From Erythrobacter sp. (lineage in GTDB: Bacteria > Pseudomonadota > Alphaproteobacteria > Sphingomonadales > Sphingomonadaceae), in the NCBI GenBank assembly GCA_025698865.1, contig JAILWQ010000002.1:456385-520384 (forward strand): a stretch of 64,000 nucleotides of DNA, read 5' to 3'. Each line of letters begins with the position of its first letter. Position 1 is the stretch's first letter. The notes beneath the pieces were generated by a model that searched no databases, had not been told where the DNA came from, and worked only from the letters and a program-made list of their open reading frames with translations. This document shows positions 34,777 through 43,312 of this stretch, piece after piece. A program made the position numbers and the translations under genes.

Positions 34777-35787
34777 CTAGTCATCTTCGTCCTCGTAGCC
34801 GACCATGGCGAGCGCGCGGGCGCGGCGCTGGGTGAGCTGGCACCAGCGAAGCAGCGCATCCTCGCGGCCGTGTGTGATCCAGTTTTCCTGCGCGCCGACT
34901 TCCTCGATTGTACGCGTCAGTTCGTTCCAGTCGGCGTGGTCGGAGATGACCAGCGGCAGCTCGACATTGCGTTGCCGGGCGCGCTGGCGCACGCGCATCC
35001 AGCCCGATGCCATGGCGGTGATCGGATCGGGCAGGCGCCTGCTCCAGCGGTCGTTAAGCGCGGAAGGCGGGCAGACCACCACGTGGCCGCGAATGTCCTC
35101 CTTCTTGTAATCCATCACCATCCGCAGTTCGCCGAGATCGACGCCGTGCTCTTCGTAGAGGCGGCACATCTTCTCCATCGCGCCGTGGAGATAGATCGGC
35201 GCGTGGTGCCCGGCGGCGCGCAGCTCCGCGATTACGCGCTGCGCCTTGCCCAGCGCATAAGCGCCCACCAGCACGCAGCGGTCGGGATGGGCGGCGAGGC
35301 GTTCGAGCAGCTTGGCCATCTCCTCCGCGATCGGGGGATGGGTGAAGACGGGGAGGCCAAACGTCGCCTCGGTGATGAAGATGTCGCAGGGGGTGACCTG
35401 GAAAGGCGGGCAGGTCGGATCGGGGCGGCGCTTGTAGTCACCGGTGACGATCACCCTCTCGCCCGCATGTTCGAGCAGGATCTGCGCGCTGCCCAGCACA
35501 TGCCCCGCCGGGATGTAGGTCGCGTCGACACCGCCCGGCAGGCGGATCGTCTCGCCATATTCGACCGGAGTCGCGCCTTCGCGGGTGTTGTAGCGCAGGT
35601 CCATGATCGCCAGCGTTTCCGGCGTGGCGACCGTGGTGCCGTGCCCGCCGCGCGCATGATCGGCATGGCCGTGGGTCACCAGCGCACGATCGACCGCGCG
35701 CGAGGGGTCCACCCAGGCATTGGCCGGGACGACGTGGATGCCCCAGGGCTCGGGCTTGATCCAGGAAAAGGGTGCGGCTGCCGGCAT
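34777..35787 (-). CDS. Ligase-associated DNA exonuclease (metallo-beta-lactamase fold)
   Basis: A 336-residue protein of the MBL/beta-CASP group related to SNM1/Artemis. The metal motif THGHADHARGGH is near residue 50, followed by GHVLGSAQILLEHAG and VTGDYKRR. The C-terminal ISDHADWNELTRTI completes the metal site. It is the exonuclease usually encoded beside this class of ATP-dependent ligase. The usual third and fourth partners (Lhr-like helicase, PdeM phosphoesterase) are not next to it. I chose the ATG at 35787; a TTG nine codons upstream is possible. Confidence 0.9.
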   Translation of the reverse strand: MPAAAPFSWIKPEPWGIHVVPANAWVDPSRAVDRALVTHGHADHARGGHGTTVATPETLAIMDLRYNTREGATPVEYGETIRLPGGVDATYIPAGHVLGSAQILLEHAGERVIVTGDYKRRPDPTCPPFQVTPCDIFITEATFGLPVFTHPPIAEEMAKLLERLAAHPDRCVLVGAYALGKAQRVIAELRAAGHHAPIYLHGAMEKMCRLYEEHGVDLGELRMVMDYKKEDIRGHVVVCPPSALNDRWSRRLPDPITAMASGWMRVRQRARQRNVELPLVISDHADWNELTRTIEEVGAQENWITHGREDALLRWCQLTQRRARALAMVGYEDEDD

Positions 35788-35889
35788 CCCCGATTCAAGC
35801 GAGGCGGGGCGCAAGCGTTCCCGGCGAGCTGAACGCTGAGGGAAAGTTGCGGGAAAGTCAGGCGCAAATCAGGCGAAAGTTGGCACCTT

Positions 35890-37377
35890 TCAATGCGCCT
35901 GCGGGCGAAAACGGCCCAAAACGCGCTTCAGCGTCGGCTTCTGTCCCGTGGCCAGCAGGCTCGCGCGGAACAGGCGCCCGATGAAGATCATCTCCAGCGC
36001 GATCGCCGCGGCGAGCAACGCGCCGCTGCCGACCAGCACCCAGGTCTCGATTCCCATGCCGAGCCGGGCGAGGACCGCGAAGGGCGTCCACAGCGGCACC
36101 CAGGTCAGCACCTGCACGATCAGCCCCTCGCGCCCCGCGAGCACCGCCTGAAGCAGGAAGGTGATCGGCAGCAGGATCGCGAGAAGGATCGGCATCAGAT
36201 AGCCCTGCGCCTCGCTCATCGAATCGACCATCGCGCCGACCGCGACGAAAAGCGCCGAGATCCCGATATAGCCGGCGATGAAGAAATAGAGGATCGCGAG
36301 GATGATGCCGGGCGAGGAGACGGGCTCCAGCGCCGGGCGGATCATGTCCGATATCACCCCTTGCGTGGCGTAGGCCGCCGCTGCGGCGCAGCCCGCCCAG
36401 ACCGCGATCATCAGCAGGCCGACGGTCAGCGCGCCGAGCAGCTTGCCATACATCAGCTCTTCCGGCGTGATGCAGGCAAGCAGGCTTTCGAGCAGCTTGT
36501 TCGAGCGCTCCTCGACCGACCCCTGCAACATCCAACTGCCCGACAGCATCAGGCTCATCATCAGGATGTAGGACAGGGCAAGCGGCACGATCGAGCGCAC
36601 CAGCAACGCCTCGCGCGCGCCGCCGCCGGGCGGCGGAGTGGTCACGGCGATGGCGGGCGCGGCGGTCTGGATCGCCACCGCCTCGGCACCGGAAATGCCG
36701 CGTTCGGCGAGGAGCCGGCTGCGCAGGTCTCCGGTCAGCACTTCCTGCATGGTCGCGACGAAGGAAGCACGCGGCTGGTTCGCGGAATAGAGCCCGACGC
36801 GCGGATCGGCGGGATAGTTCGCGCCGACGAGCACGACGATCTCGGGCGCGTCGTCCGCGTCGCTGTCGAACAGGTCCTGCGCCGCATCGGCGAAGGCTGC
36901 GCCGTCGAGGCCGTCGAGTTCGGCGGGGGCGGGCAGGAATGCGTAGCTCGGGCTGTCGGGTTCGAACTGCGGCACGCCTTCGGGGCGCACGCGCTCGATC
37001 TTCTCCAGCGCGCCGTCGAGCCCACCCGCCTGGCGGAAGGCGGCGACATCGGCCGGCGTGTACCAGCGGTCGTGCTGCGCCCAAGGCGCTTGCGGGTCGG
37101 CCGCGGCGAGATCGTAGCGCTGGACGTAGCGCGAGAGGCTGCGCAGCGTCTCGCCGTCATCCTCGAAACCGAAGCGCGCCTCCAATGCGGCGGCGGCGCT
37201 GCCGCCCGAACGGTCGACCACGGTCACGCGGGTCGCGTCCTCGTCCGCCAGGGTCTCGCCGAGGATCGGGCCGAGCGCGAGCGCCACAGGCAGGATCAGC
37301 AGCGTCAGCCAGAAGCTCTTCATGGCGAGGATCTGCTTGAATTCGCGCGTGGCGACGAGAAGCACGTTGTTCATCAT
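35890..37377 (-). CDS. ABC-2 type transporter permease (NatB-like)
   Basis: A 495-residue permease. One N-terminal helix (ILAMKSFWLTLLILPVALALGP) is followed by a large extracytoplasmic domain (about residues 45-270). About six helices are clustered in the C-terminal half, including the signature region GSVEERSNKLLESLLACITPEELMYGKLLG. The layout is that of NatB and related drug or sodium exporters. The ATG overlaps the stop of the ATPase gene (ATGA), so the two form one exporter. The substrate is unknown. Confidence 0.88.
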   Translation of the reverse strand: MMNNVLLVATREFKQILAMKSFWLTLLILPVALALGPILGETLADEDATRVTVVDRSGGSAAAALEARFGFEDDGETLRSLSRYVQRYDLAAADPQAPWAQHDRWYTPADVAAFRQAGGLDGALEKIERVRPEGVPQFEPDSPSYAFLPAPAELDGLDGAAFADAAQDLFDSDADDAPEIVVLVGANYPADPRVGLYSANQPRASFVATMQEVLTGDLRSRLLAERGISGAEAVAIQTAAPAIAVTTPPPGGGAREALLVRSIVPLALSYILMMSLMLSGSWMLQGSVEERSNKLLESLLACITPEELMYGKLLGALTVGLLMIAVWAGCAAAAAYATQGVISDMIRPALEPVSSPGIILAILYFFIAGYIGISALFVAVGAMVDSMSEAQGYLMPILLAILLPITFLLQAVLAGREGLIVQVLTWVPLWTPFAVLARLGMGIETWVLVGSGALLAAAIALEMIFIGRLFRASLLATGQKPTLKRVLGRFRPQAH

Positions 37378-38291
37378 TTCTCGACTCCCTCTCCGCCGAC
37401 AAGCTGGACGAAGACGTCATGCAGGCTCGCCCGCCGCTCGTCCCAGCGGCGCAGGGCAACGCCGTTGGCGCTGCAATGTTCGAGCACGGTCTCGGGCGCG
37501 ACGCCGGGCGCGAGCTTCACGTCCCATTCGCGCCATTCGCCGTCCGGTTGGCCGACCGGCTTCGCATCGGCGACGCCGGGCACGCCGCCCATGTCCGCCT
37601 TCGACACTGCGATCAGGCTGGCGGGAAGTTCGGCCCGCGCCTGCTCCAGCGTGCCCTCGAACCGCTTGCGGCCTTTCCTGAGCAGCAGCAGCCGGTCGCA
37701 CAGCCGCTCGGCGTGCTGCATCACGTGGGTGGAGAAGATCACCGCCGCCCCGCGCTGCGAGGCGCTGAGGATCTCGTTCTGGAGCAGGCCCTGATTGACC
37801 GGGTCGAGCCCGCTGAACGGCTCGTCCAGCATCAGCAGTTCGGGTTCGTTGACCAGCGAGGTGGCGAGCTGGACCTTCTGCGCCATGCCCTTGGACATGT
37901 CGCCGATGTCGCTCTTAGCCCGGTCGGCGAGGTCGAAGCGGGCGAGCAGGTCCATGCCGCGGGAGCGCGCGGTGGCAGCGTCCATGCCCTTCAGCTTGCC
38001 GAAATAGACGATCGTCTCGATCGCGCTCATGCCGGAATACAAGCCGCGCTCCTCCGGCAGGAAGCCGATCGCGGCGGCGTTGCGGCGGTCGGGACCGCTG
38101 CCGAGGATCGTGATCGTCCCCGAGGTCGGGCGGATGATGTCGAGCACCATGCGCAGGGTCGTGGTCTTGCCCGCGCCGTTGCCGCCGAGAAAGCCGAAGA
38201 TTTCGCCCGGCGCGACGGCGAAGGACAGGTCGTCCACCGCCAGCACGTCGCCGAAGCGCTTCGTCAGATTGGAAACTTCGAGAACCGCCAT
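37374..38291 (-). CDS. ABC transporter ATP-binding protein (NatA-like)
   Basis: A 305-residue ATPase with Walker A GGNGAGKTT near residue 38, a signature variant DMSKGMAQKVQLA in place of LSGGQ, Walker B LLMLDEPFSGLDP and H-loop IFSTHVMQHAE. The C-terminal 80 residues are a DUF4162-type extension (FEGTLEQARAELPASL) found in NatA-like exporters. It partners with the overlapping permease gene. A terminator upstream separates it from clpA. Confidence 0.92.
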   Translation of the reverse strand: MAVLEVSNLTKRFGDVLAVDDLSFAVAPGEIFGFLGGNGAGKTTTLRMVLDIIRPTSGTITILGSGPDRRNAAAIGFLPEERGLYSGMSAIETIVYFGKLKGMDAATARSRGMDLLARFDLADRAKSDIGDMSKGMAQKVQLATSLVNEPELLMLDEPFSGLDPVNQGLLQNEILSASQRGAAVIFSTHVMQHAERLCDRLLLLRKGRKRFEGTLEQARAELPASLIAVSKADMGGVPGVADAKPVGQPDGEWREWDVKLAPGVAPETVLEHCSANGVALRRWDERRASLHDVFVQLVGGEGVEK

Positions 38292-38374
38292 CGCTCGCCA
38301 CCCCCCCGGTACCGCGTGCGACAGGCCTATGGGGTGCGGGACGGCGACACAAGGGCGGTGCGGACCAAGATACG

Positions 38375-38402
38375 AAAAGGGCCGACGAACGCCGGCCCTT
38401 TC
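38375..38402 (-). terminator. Intrinsic terminator after clpA
   Basis: On the minus strand the stem GGGCCGGC / GTCGGCCC is flanked by AAAGG and followed by CTTTTCG. It lies 26 nt past the clpA stop and 83 bp before the NatA-like gene, ending the clpA transcript. Confidence 0.8.
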
Positions 38403-38427
38403 CTGTCATTCAACGGTGCGACACGGG

Positions 38428-40809
38428 TCAGTTCTGCGCGTCGTCCCCGGCGCCCTCGCTGGCGTCGGCCTCGGGCTTGGCCTTCGGCGTGGTCTTTTTC
38501 TTCTTCGCCGGCGCCTTCTTGCCCTTGGCCTTGGGCGGGGCGGGGGTGAGTTCGAAGCTGGGCTTGCCGTCTTTCATCGTCACCGAAACCTCGCCCCCGT
38601 CGGCAAGCTTGCCGAACAGCAGTTCCTCGGCGAGCGGCTGCTTGATCTTCTCCTGGATCAGGCGGCCCATCGGGCGCGCACCGTAGAGACGGTCGTAGCC
38701 CTTGTCGGCGAGCCAGGCGCGGCTGTCCTTGTCGAACTGGATCTCGACATTCTGTTCGGCCAGCTGGAGCTCCAGCTGAAGGATGAACTTGTCGACCACG
38801 CGGGCGACGGTCGGCTTGCCGAGATAGGCGAAGGGCACGATCGCATCGAGACGGTTGCGGAATTCCGGCGTGAACATGCGCTTCACCGCCTCCTCGCTCG
38901 CATCCTCCTTGCTGACATCGCCGAAGCCGATGCCGCTGCGCGCCATGTCGGAGGCGCCGGCATTGGTGGTCATGATCAGCACGACGTTGCGGAAGTCGAC
39001 CGTCTTGCCGTGATGATCGGTCAGGCGGCCATTATCCATCACCTGCAACAGGATGTTGAAGAGGTCCGGATGAGCCTTCTCGATCTCGTCGAGCAGCAGC
39101 ACGCAATGCGGGTTCTGGTCGACCGCATCGGTCAGCAAGCCGCCCTGATCGTAGCCGACATAGCCCGGAGGCGCGCCGATCAGCCGCGAAACGCTGTGCC
39201 GCTCCATGTATTCCGACATGTCGAAGCGCTTCAGCTCGATCCCCATGATGCTGGCGAGCTGGCGCGCGACCTCAGTCTTGCCGACGCCGGTCGGGCCGGA
39301 GAACAGGAAGCTGCCGATCGGCTTGTCCGGATCGCGCAGGCCCGCACGGCTCAGCTTCATCGCGGTCGAGAGCCGGGTGACCGCCGCATCCTGACCGAAG
39401 ACGACGTGCTTCAGGTCGCGTTCGAGATTTTCGAGCGCGCGCTTGTCGTCCTTGGACACGGATTTGGGCGGAATGCGCGCCATGGTCGCGATCACCGCCT
39501 CGATCTCGCGGGAAGTGATCTTCTTCTTGCGGCGGCTCGGCGGCACCAGCATCTGCATTGCGCCGACCTCGTCGATGACGTCGATGGCCTTGTCGGGCAG
39601 CTTGCGGTCGTTGATGTAGCGCGCCGACAGCTCCACCGCCGTCTTGAGCGCATCGGCGGTGTAGGTGACCTTGTGGTGGTCCTGGAAGGCGGTCTTGAGC
39701 CCTTTCAGGATCTTGATGGTGTCTTCCACCGTCGGCTCGTTCACGTCGATCTTCTGGAAGCGGCGCAGCAGCGCGCGGTCCTTCTCGAAATGGTTGCGGA
39801 ACTCCTTGTAGGTGGTCGAGCCGATGCAGCGGATCGCACCGCTGGAGAGGGCCGGCTTCAACAGGTTGGAGGCGTCCATCGCGCCGCCGCTGGTCGCGCC
39901 TGCGCCGATCACCGTGTGAATCTCGTCGATGAAGAGGATCGCGTGGGGCATGCCCTCCAGCTCGCCCACGACCTGCTTGAGCCGCTCCTCGAAATCGCCG
40001 CGATAGCGCGTGCCGGCGAGCAGCGCGCCCATGTCGAGCGAATAGATCACCGCTTCGGACAGCACTTCGGGCACCTCGCCCTCGACGATCTTGCGCGCCA
40101 AGCCTTCCGCGATCGCGGTCTTGCCGACGCCGGGATCGCCGACATAGAGCGGGTTGTTCTTGCTGCGGCGGCAGAGGATCTGGACCGTCCGGTCGACTTC
40201 AGGCCCGCGGCCGATCAGCGGGTCGACCTTGCCGGCCTCCGCTTTCTTGTTGAGATCGACGGTGAACTGGTCGAGCGCGGTTTCCTTCTTGTTCTTGCTG
40301 CCGTCCTTCTCCTCGCTCTCGGCGGCGCCATCCTCGGCACGCTCGCCGGGCGCGGCCTCGATCTGCTTGCCGCCCTTGCCGATGCCGTGGCTGATATAGC
40401 TCACCGCATCGAGCCGGCTCATGTCCTGCTGCTGGAGGAAATAGACGGCATAGCTGTCGCGTTCGGAAAACAGGGCGACCAGCACGTTGGCGCCGGTGAC
40501 CGTGTCCTTGCCCGAGGACTGGACGTGGAGGATCGCGCGCTGGACCACGCGCTGGAACCCGGCGGTGGGCTGCGGATCGGCCTCGTCGTCGGCTTTGAGC
40601 TGCTGGTATTCCTGCTCGAGATACTGGCGCACCGCCGCGCCGAGCTCGTCGAGATCGACGCCGCAGGCGGCCATCACCTGCGCGGCGTCGGTATCGTCGG
40701 TCAGCGCGAGCAGCAGGTGCTCGAGCGTCGCATATTCGTGCCGGCGCTCCGAAGCATCGGCGAGCGCCTGATGGAGGGTCTTTTCGAGATTTGCGGCAAA
40801 GCTGGGCAT
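38428..40809 (-). CDS. clpA: ATP-dependent Clp protease ATP-binding subunit ClpA
   Basis: A 793-residue AAA+ unfoldase that feeds ClpP. The N-domain repeat region (residues 1-150) contains HEYATLEHLLLALTDD. D1 has Walker A GDPGVGKTAIAEG and D2 has GPTGVGKTEVARQ. It lacks the ClpB middle coiled coil. The last 45 residues are a Lys/Ala/Pro-rich tail (KGKKAPAKKKKTTPKAKPEA) that ends acidic. clpS, often upstream of clpA, is not found here. A strong terminator follows. Confidence 0.95.
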   Translation of the reverse strand: MPSFAANLEKTLHQALADASERRHEYATLEHLLLALTDDTDAAQVMAACGVDLDELGAAVRQYLEQEYQQLKADDEADPQPTAGFQRVVQRAILHVQSSGKDTVTGANVLVALFSERDSYAVYFLQQQDMSRLDAVSYISHGIGKGGKQIEAAPGERAEDGAAESEEKDGSKNKKETALDQFTVDLNKKAEAGKVDPLIGRGPEVDRTVQILCRRSKNNPLYVGDPGVGKTAIAEGLARKIVEGEVPEVLSEAVIYSLDMGALLAGTRYRGDFEERLKQVVGELEGMPHAILFIDEIHTVIGAGATSGGAMDASNLLKPALSSGAIRCIGSTTYKEFRNHFEKDRALLRRFQKIDVNEPTVEDTIKILKGLKTAFQDHHKVTYTADALKTAVELSARYINDRKLPDKAIDVIDEVGAMQMLVPPSRRKKKITSREIEAVIATMARIPPKSVSKDDKRALENLERDLKHVVFGQDAAVTRLSTAMKLSRAGLRDPDKPIGSFLFSGPTGVGKTEVARQLASIMGIELKRFDMSEYMERHSVSRLIGAPPGYVGYDQGGLLTDAVDQNPHCVLLLDEIEKAHPDLFNILLQVMDNGRLTDHHGKTVDFRNVVLIMTTNAGASDMARSGIGFGDVSKEDASEEAVKRMFTPEFRNRLDAIVPFAYLGKPTVARVVDKFILQLELQLAEQNVEIQFDKDSRAWLADKGYDRLYGARPMGRLIQEKIKQPLAEELLFGKLADGGEVSVTMKDGKPSFELTPAPPKAKGKKAPAKKKKTTPKAKPEADASEGAGDDAQN

Positions 40810-40980
40810 TCAGGGTCTTTCGTGATGGCGCGCCACACCGGCGCTGTCGCGTGCACCGGCCGCGCGGGGGCGGGCGGGGCAAACGCCTTGCGGAACCAAG
40901 ATAGGAAGGTTTGCGGCGATTTCGAGGCGGGCTTTCCGATCCGATGTACCGGGCGAGGATCGAAGGGGCCGCACCGCGCG

Positions 40981-41181
40981 CTATTCCTTGCGTCCGAACA
41001 GCGCGTCGGCCGCGTCGCGGTGGGCGGCGGCCTTCAACCGGTGTTTCTCGACTCGCGCGATCTCTTCCTCCAGCAGGCGGATCCGGTCGGCCAGCTCCTC
41101 CTGCGAATAGGGGGCGAGATCCTCCGCGGCGAGCTTGCTCGCGGCGTCGCCTCTGGGGCGGGGGCGATCGTCTTCGTCCAT
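40981..41181 (-). CDS. Small DUF1192 family protein
   Basis: A 66-residue acidic-then-helical protein, MDEDDRPRPRGDAASKLAAE followed by LAPYSQEELADRIRLLEEEIARVEKHRLKAAAHRDAADALF. This fits the DUF1192 pattern widespread in alphaproteobacteria, which ends in a short coiled coil. Function unknown. The ATG at 41181 is used because the upstream 13 codons are not conserved-looking. It is divergent from the quinone oxidoreductase gene, as is common for this family. Confidence 0.8.
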   Translation of the reverse strand: MDEDDRPRPRGDAASKLAAEDLAPYSQEELADRIRLLEEEIARVEKHRLKAAAHRDAADALFGRKE

Positions 41182-41264
41182 CGGTCCGCACCTTGTCCCG
41201 CGCTCGCGTCTTGCTGTCAATTGCGCGCCGGGCTAGGGCCAGCGCTCTTTTGCCGGAGAGTTGC

Positions 41265-42275
41265 ATGGCCGACACGCTGCCTGAGACCATGACCGCGATG
41301 GGGTTCGACGATCCCGGCGGGCCGGATGTGCTCCGCGCAGAGACGCTGCCGGTGCCGCAACCGGGCGAAGGGCAGGTGCTGATCCGCGTGAGCCATGCCG
41401 GGGTCAACCGGCCAGACGTGATCCAGCGCAAGGGTGCCTATCCTCCGCCACCGGGCGCCTCGCCCATTCCCGGGCTCGAGATTTCCGGCACAGTGGTCGC
41501 GATCGGCGAAGGCGCCGCGCCCGAACTGCTCAACCGCGGGGTCTGCGCGCTGGTGACGGGCGGGGGCTATGCCGAATATTGCCTCGCGCGCGGCGAACAC
41601 TGCCTCCACGTGCCGCAATCCATGCCGATGGCCGAGGCCGCCGCGATCCCCGAGACGCTGTTCACCGTGTGGCACAATGTCTTCGAACGCGGCTGGGCGC
41701 GCGAGGGCGAGACGCTGCTGGTCCATGGCGGCACCAGCGGCATCGGGACCATGGCCACGATGCTCGGCAAGGCGTTCGGCCTCACCGTGATCGTCACCTG
41801 CGGCGACGACGAGAAATGCGCGGCGGCGCGCAAGGTCGGCGCGGATTTCGCGATCAATTACAAGCAGCAGGATTTCGTCGAGGAGGTCCGCCGCCACACC
41901 GACGGGCACGGCGCCGACGTGGTGCTCGACATGGTTTCGGGCGATTACGTCCAGCGCAATCTCGACTGCCTGGCCGAGGACGGGCGCCACGTGACGATCG
42001 CCGTGCTCGGCGGCGCGAAGGCCGAGATCAACATGGCCAGACTCATGTCGAAGCGCCAGACCATGACCGGATCGACGCTGCGCGCCCGGCCCGACGAGTT
42101 CAAGGCGCTCCTCGCCGACGAGATCTACAACCACGCCTGGCCGTTGTTCGAGGACGGCACGATCCGCCCGGTGATGGATCGCAGCTTCCCCTTGCGCGAA
42201 GCGGGCGCGGCCCACGCGCACATGGAAGCGGGCGACCATATCGGGAAGATCGTGCTCGAGGTCGCGCCGGAGTAG
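41265..42275 (+). CDS. NAD(P)H-quinone oxidoreductase (zinc-less MDR family)
   Basis: A 336-residue protein of the QOR/PIG3 group. GVNRPDVIQRKGAYPPPPGA is near residue 45, the nucleotide loop is LLVHGGTSGIGTMATMLGKA, and DVVLDMVSGDYVQRNLDCL follows. The structural and catalytic zinc ligands of alcohol dehydrogenases are missing, as expected. It reduces quinones with NADPH. GGAGAG lies 5 nt before the ATG, which excludes the long upstream extension. Confidence 0.9.
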   Translation: MADTLPETMTAMGFDDPGGPDVLRAETLPVPQPGEGQVLIRVSHAGVNRPDVIQRKGAYPPPPGASPIPGLEISGTVVAIGEGAAPELLNRGVCALVTGGGYAEYCLARGEHCLHVPQSMPMAEAAAIPETLFTVWHNVFERGWAREGETLLVHGGTSGIGTMATMLGKAFGLTVIVTCGDDEKCAAARKVGADFAINYKQQDFVEEVRRHTDGHGADVVLDMVSGDYVQRNLDCLAEDGRHVTIAVLGGAKAEINMARLMSKRQTMTGSTLRARPDEFKALLADEIYNHAWPLFEDGTIRPVMDRSFPLREAGAAHAHMEAGDHIGKIVLEVAPE

Positions 42276-42329
42276 CGCGGTGTCGGTCGGGCCGCGGCGC
42301 CGACGCGGAACCGTCGCAAAGTCTTTCTG

Positions 42330-42358
42330 TCGTCATCGTGCTGTGAATCCCCTGTAAC
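42330..42358 (+). promoter_or_regulatory. PHO-box-like PhoB operator upstream of the plcP-agt unit
   Basis: Three 7-bp elements at 11-bp spacing, TCGTCAT (42330-42336), CTGTGAA (42341-42347) and CTGTAAC (42352-42358), resemble direct repeats of the PHO box (CTGTCAT-N4-CTGTCAT). The last ends 39 bp before the PlcP-type gene start. The spacing is exact but the bases are degenerate, so the call leans on the known phosphate control of these genes elsewhere. Confidence 0.55.
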
Positions 42359-42397
42359 ATTGGCCTGCCATGGCTCACTCCCAAGTCGGACGGAGCG

Positions 42398-43312
42398 ATG
42401 GCCATGACCGAACTGCCGAGGGATTTTTCCCCTTTCGCCGGTGCTACCAGATTCGGGGTCGCCGGATTTCCTCCGGTCGAGGCCGCCGTGCCGGAACGCA
42501 CGACCGGCGAGCGGCGGCGTTTCCGCACCATCTGGATCAGCGATATCCATCTCGGCACCAAGGGCTGCAACGCCGAGCTGCTGATCGACTTCCTCGACCA
42601 TACCGACAGCGAGACTATGTATCTGGTCGGCGACATCATCGACGGCTGGCGGCTGAAGAAGAAATTCTACTGGCCCCCCGCGCACAACGACATCGTCTGG
42701 CGCATTCTCAAGCGCGCCCGGCGCGGCACCCGCATCGTCTACATCCCGGGCAATCACGACGAGATGGTGCGCCCCTTCAGCGGCATGAATTTCGGCGGGG
42801 TCGAGATCGCCCGCGCCGCCTTTCACGACACCGCTGACGGGCGGCGGCTGATGGTGCTGCACGGCGACGAGTTCGACACGATCATGCTCGCCCATCGCTG
42901 GCTCGCCTTCGTCGGGGACGCGCTCTACCACGTGATGATGCAGCTGAACGGCTGGGTCGCCGCGGCGCGCCGCGCGCTCGGCCTGCCCTACTGGTCGATC
43001 TCGAAAGCGGCCAAGCACAAGGTCAAGAACGCGGTCGAGTTCATCTCCAAATACGAGGAGGTGGTGGCGCGCGCCGCGGGCGAGCGCGGGGTCGACGGCG
43101 TGGTCTGCGGCCATATCCACACCGCCGAAATCCGCAGCTTCGATCATGAGGGCCGCGCGATCGAATATTTCAACGACGGCGACTGGGTCGAGGGCTGCAA
43201 CGCGCTGGTCGAGCATTTCGACGGGCGGATGGAGCTGCTCCACTGGCCCGAGGAGATGGCCCGGCGCGCGGCGGAGCACGCCGAGGAACCACGGATCGCC
43301 GTGGCCGCGTGA
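42398..43312 (+). CDS. plcP: PlcP-type metallophosphoesterase (phospholipase C, lipid remodelling)
   Basis: A 304-residue calcineurin-like phosphoesterase with metal motifs SDIHLG (Asp49, His51), GDIIDGW (Asp79), GNHDE (Asn119, His120), LHGDEFD (His155) and CGHIH. Such proteins are usually labelled UDP-2,3-diacylglucosamine diphosphatase. However, the segments LGTKGCNAELLIDFL, KHKVKNAVEFI and the adjacent glycosyltransferase fit PlcP, which cleaves phosphatidylcholine, phosphatidylethanolamine or phosphatidylglycerol to diacylglycerol under phosphate starvation. A PHO-like box lies upstream. The stop overlaps agt (GTGA). An LpxH-like role is less likely but not excluded. Confidence 0.78.
   Translation: MAMTELPRDFSPFAGATRFGVAGFPPVEAAVPERTTGERRRFRTIWISDIHLGTKGCNAELLIDFLDHTDSETMYLVGDIIDGWRLKKKFYWPPAHNDIVWRILKRARRGTRIVYIPGNHDEMVRPFSGMNFGGVEIARAAFHDTADGRRLMVLHGDEFDTIMLAHRWLAFVGDALYHVMMQLNGWVAAARRALGLPYWSISKAAKHKVKNAVEFISKYEEVVARAAGERGVDGVVCGHIHTAEIRSFDHEGRAIEYFNDGDWVEGCNALVEHFDGRMELLHWPEEMARRAAEHAEEPRIAVAA

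Noticed and set aside
40810..40980. A clpS gene upstream of clpA.
   Set aside because: The 171-bp gap is too short, and no ClpS-like segment is seen in any frame.
38029..41292. A 1087-codon plus-strand open frame opposite clpA.
   Set aside because: clpA on the minus strand is unmistakable. The long frame is a high-GC antisense artefact with Leu/Gly/His-rich low-information sequence.
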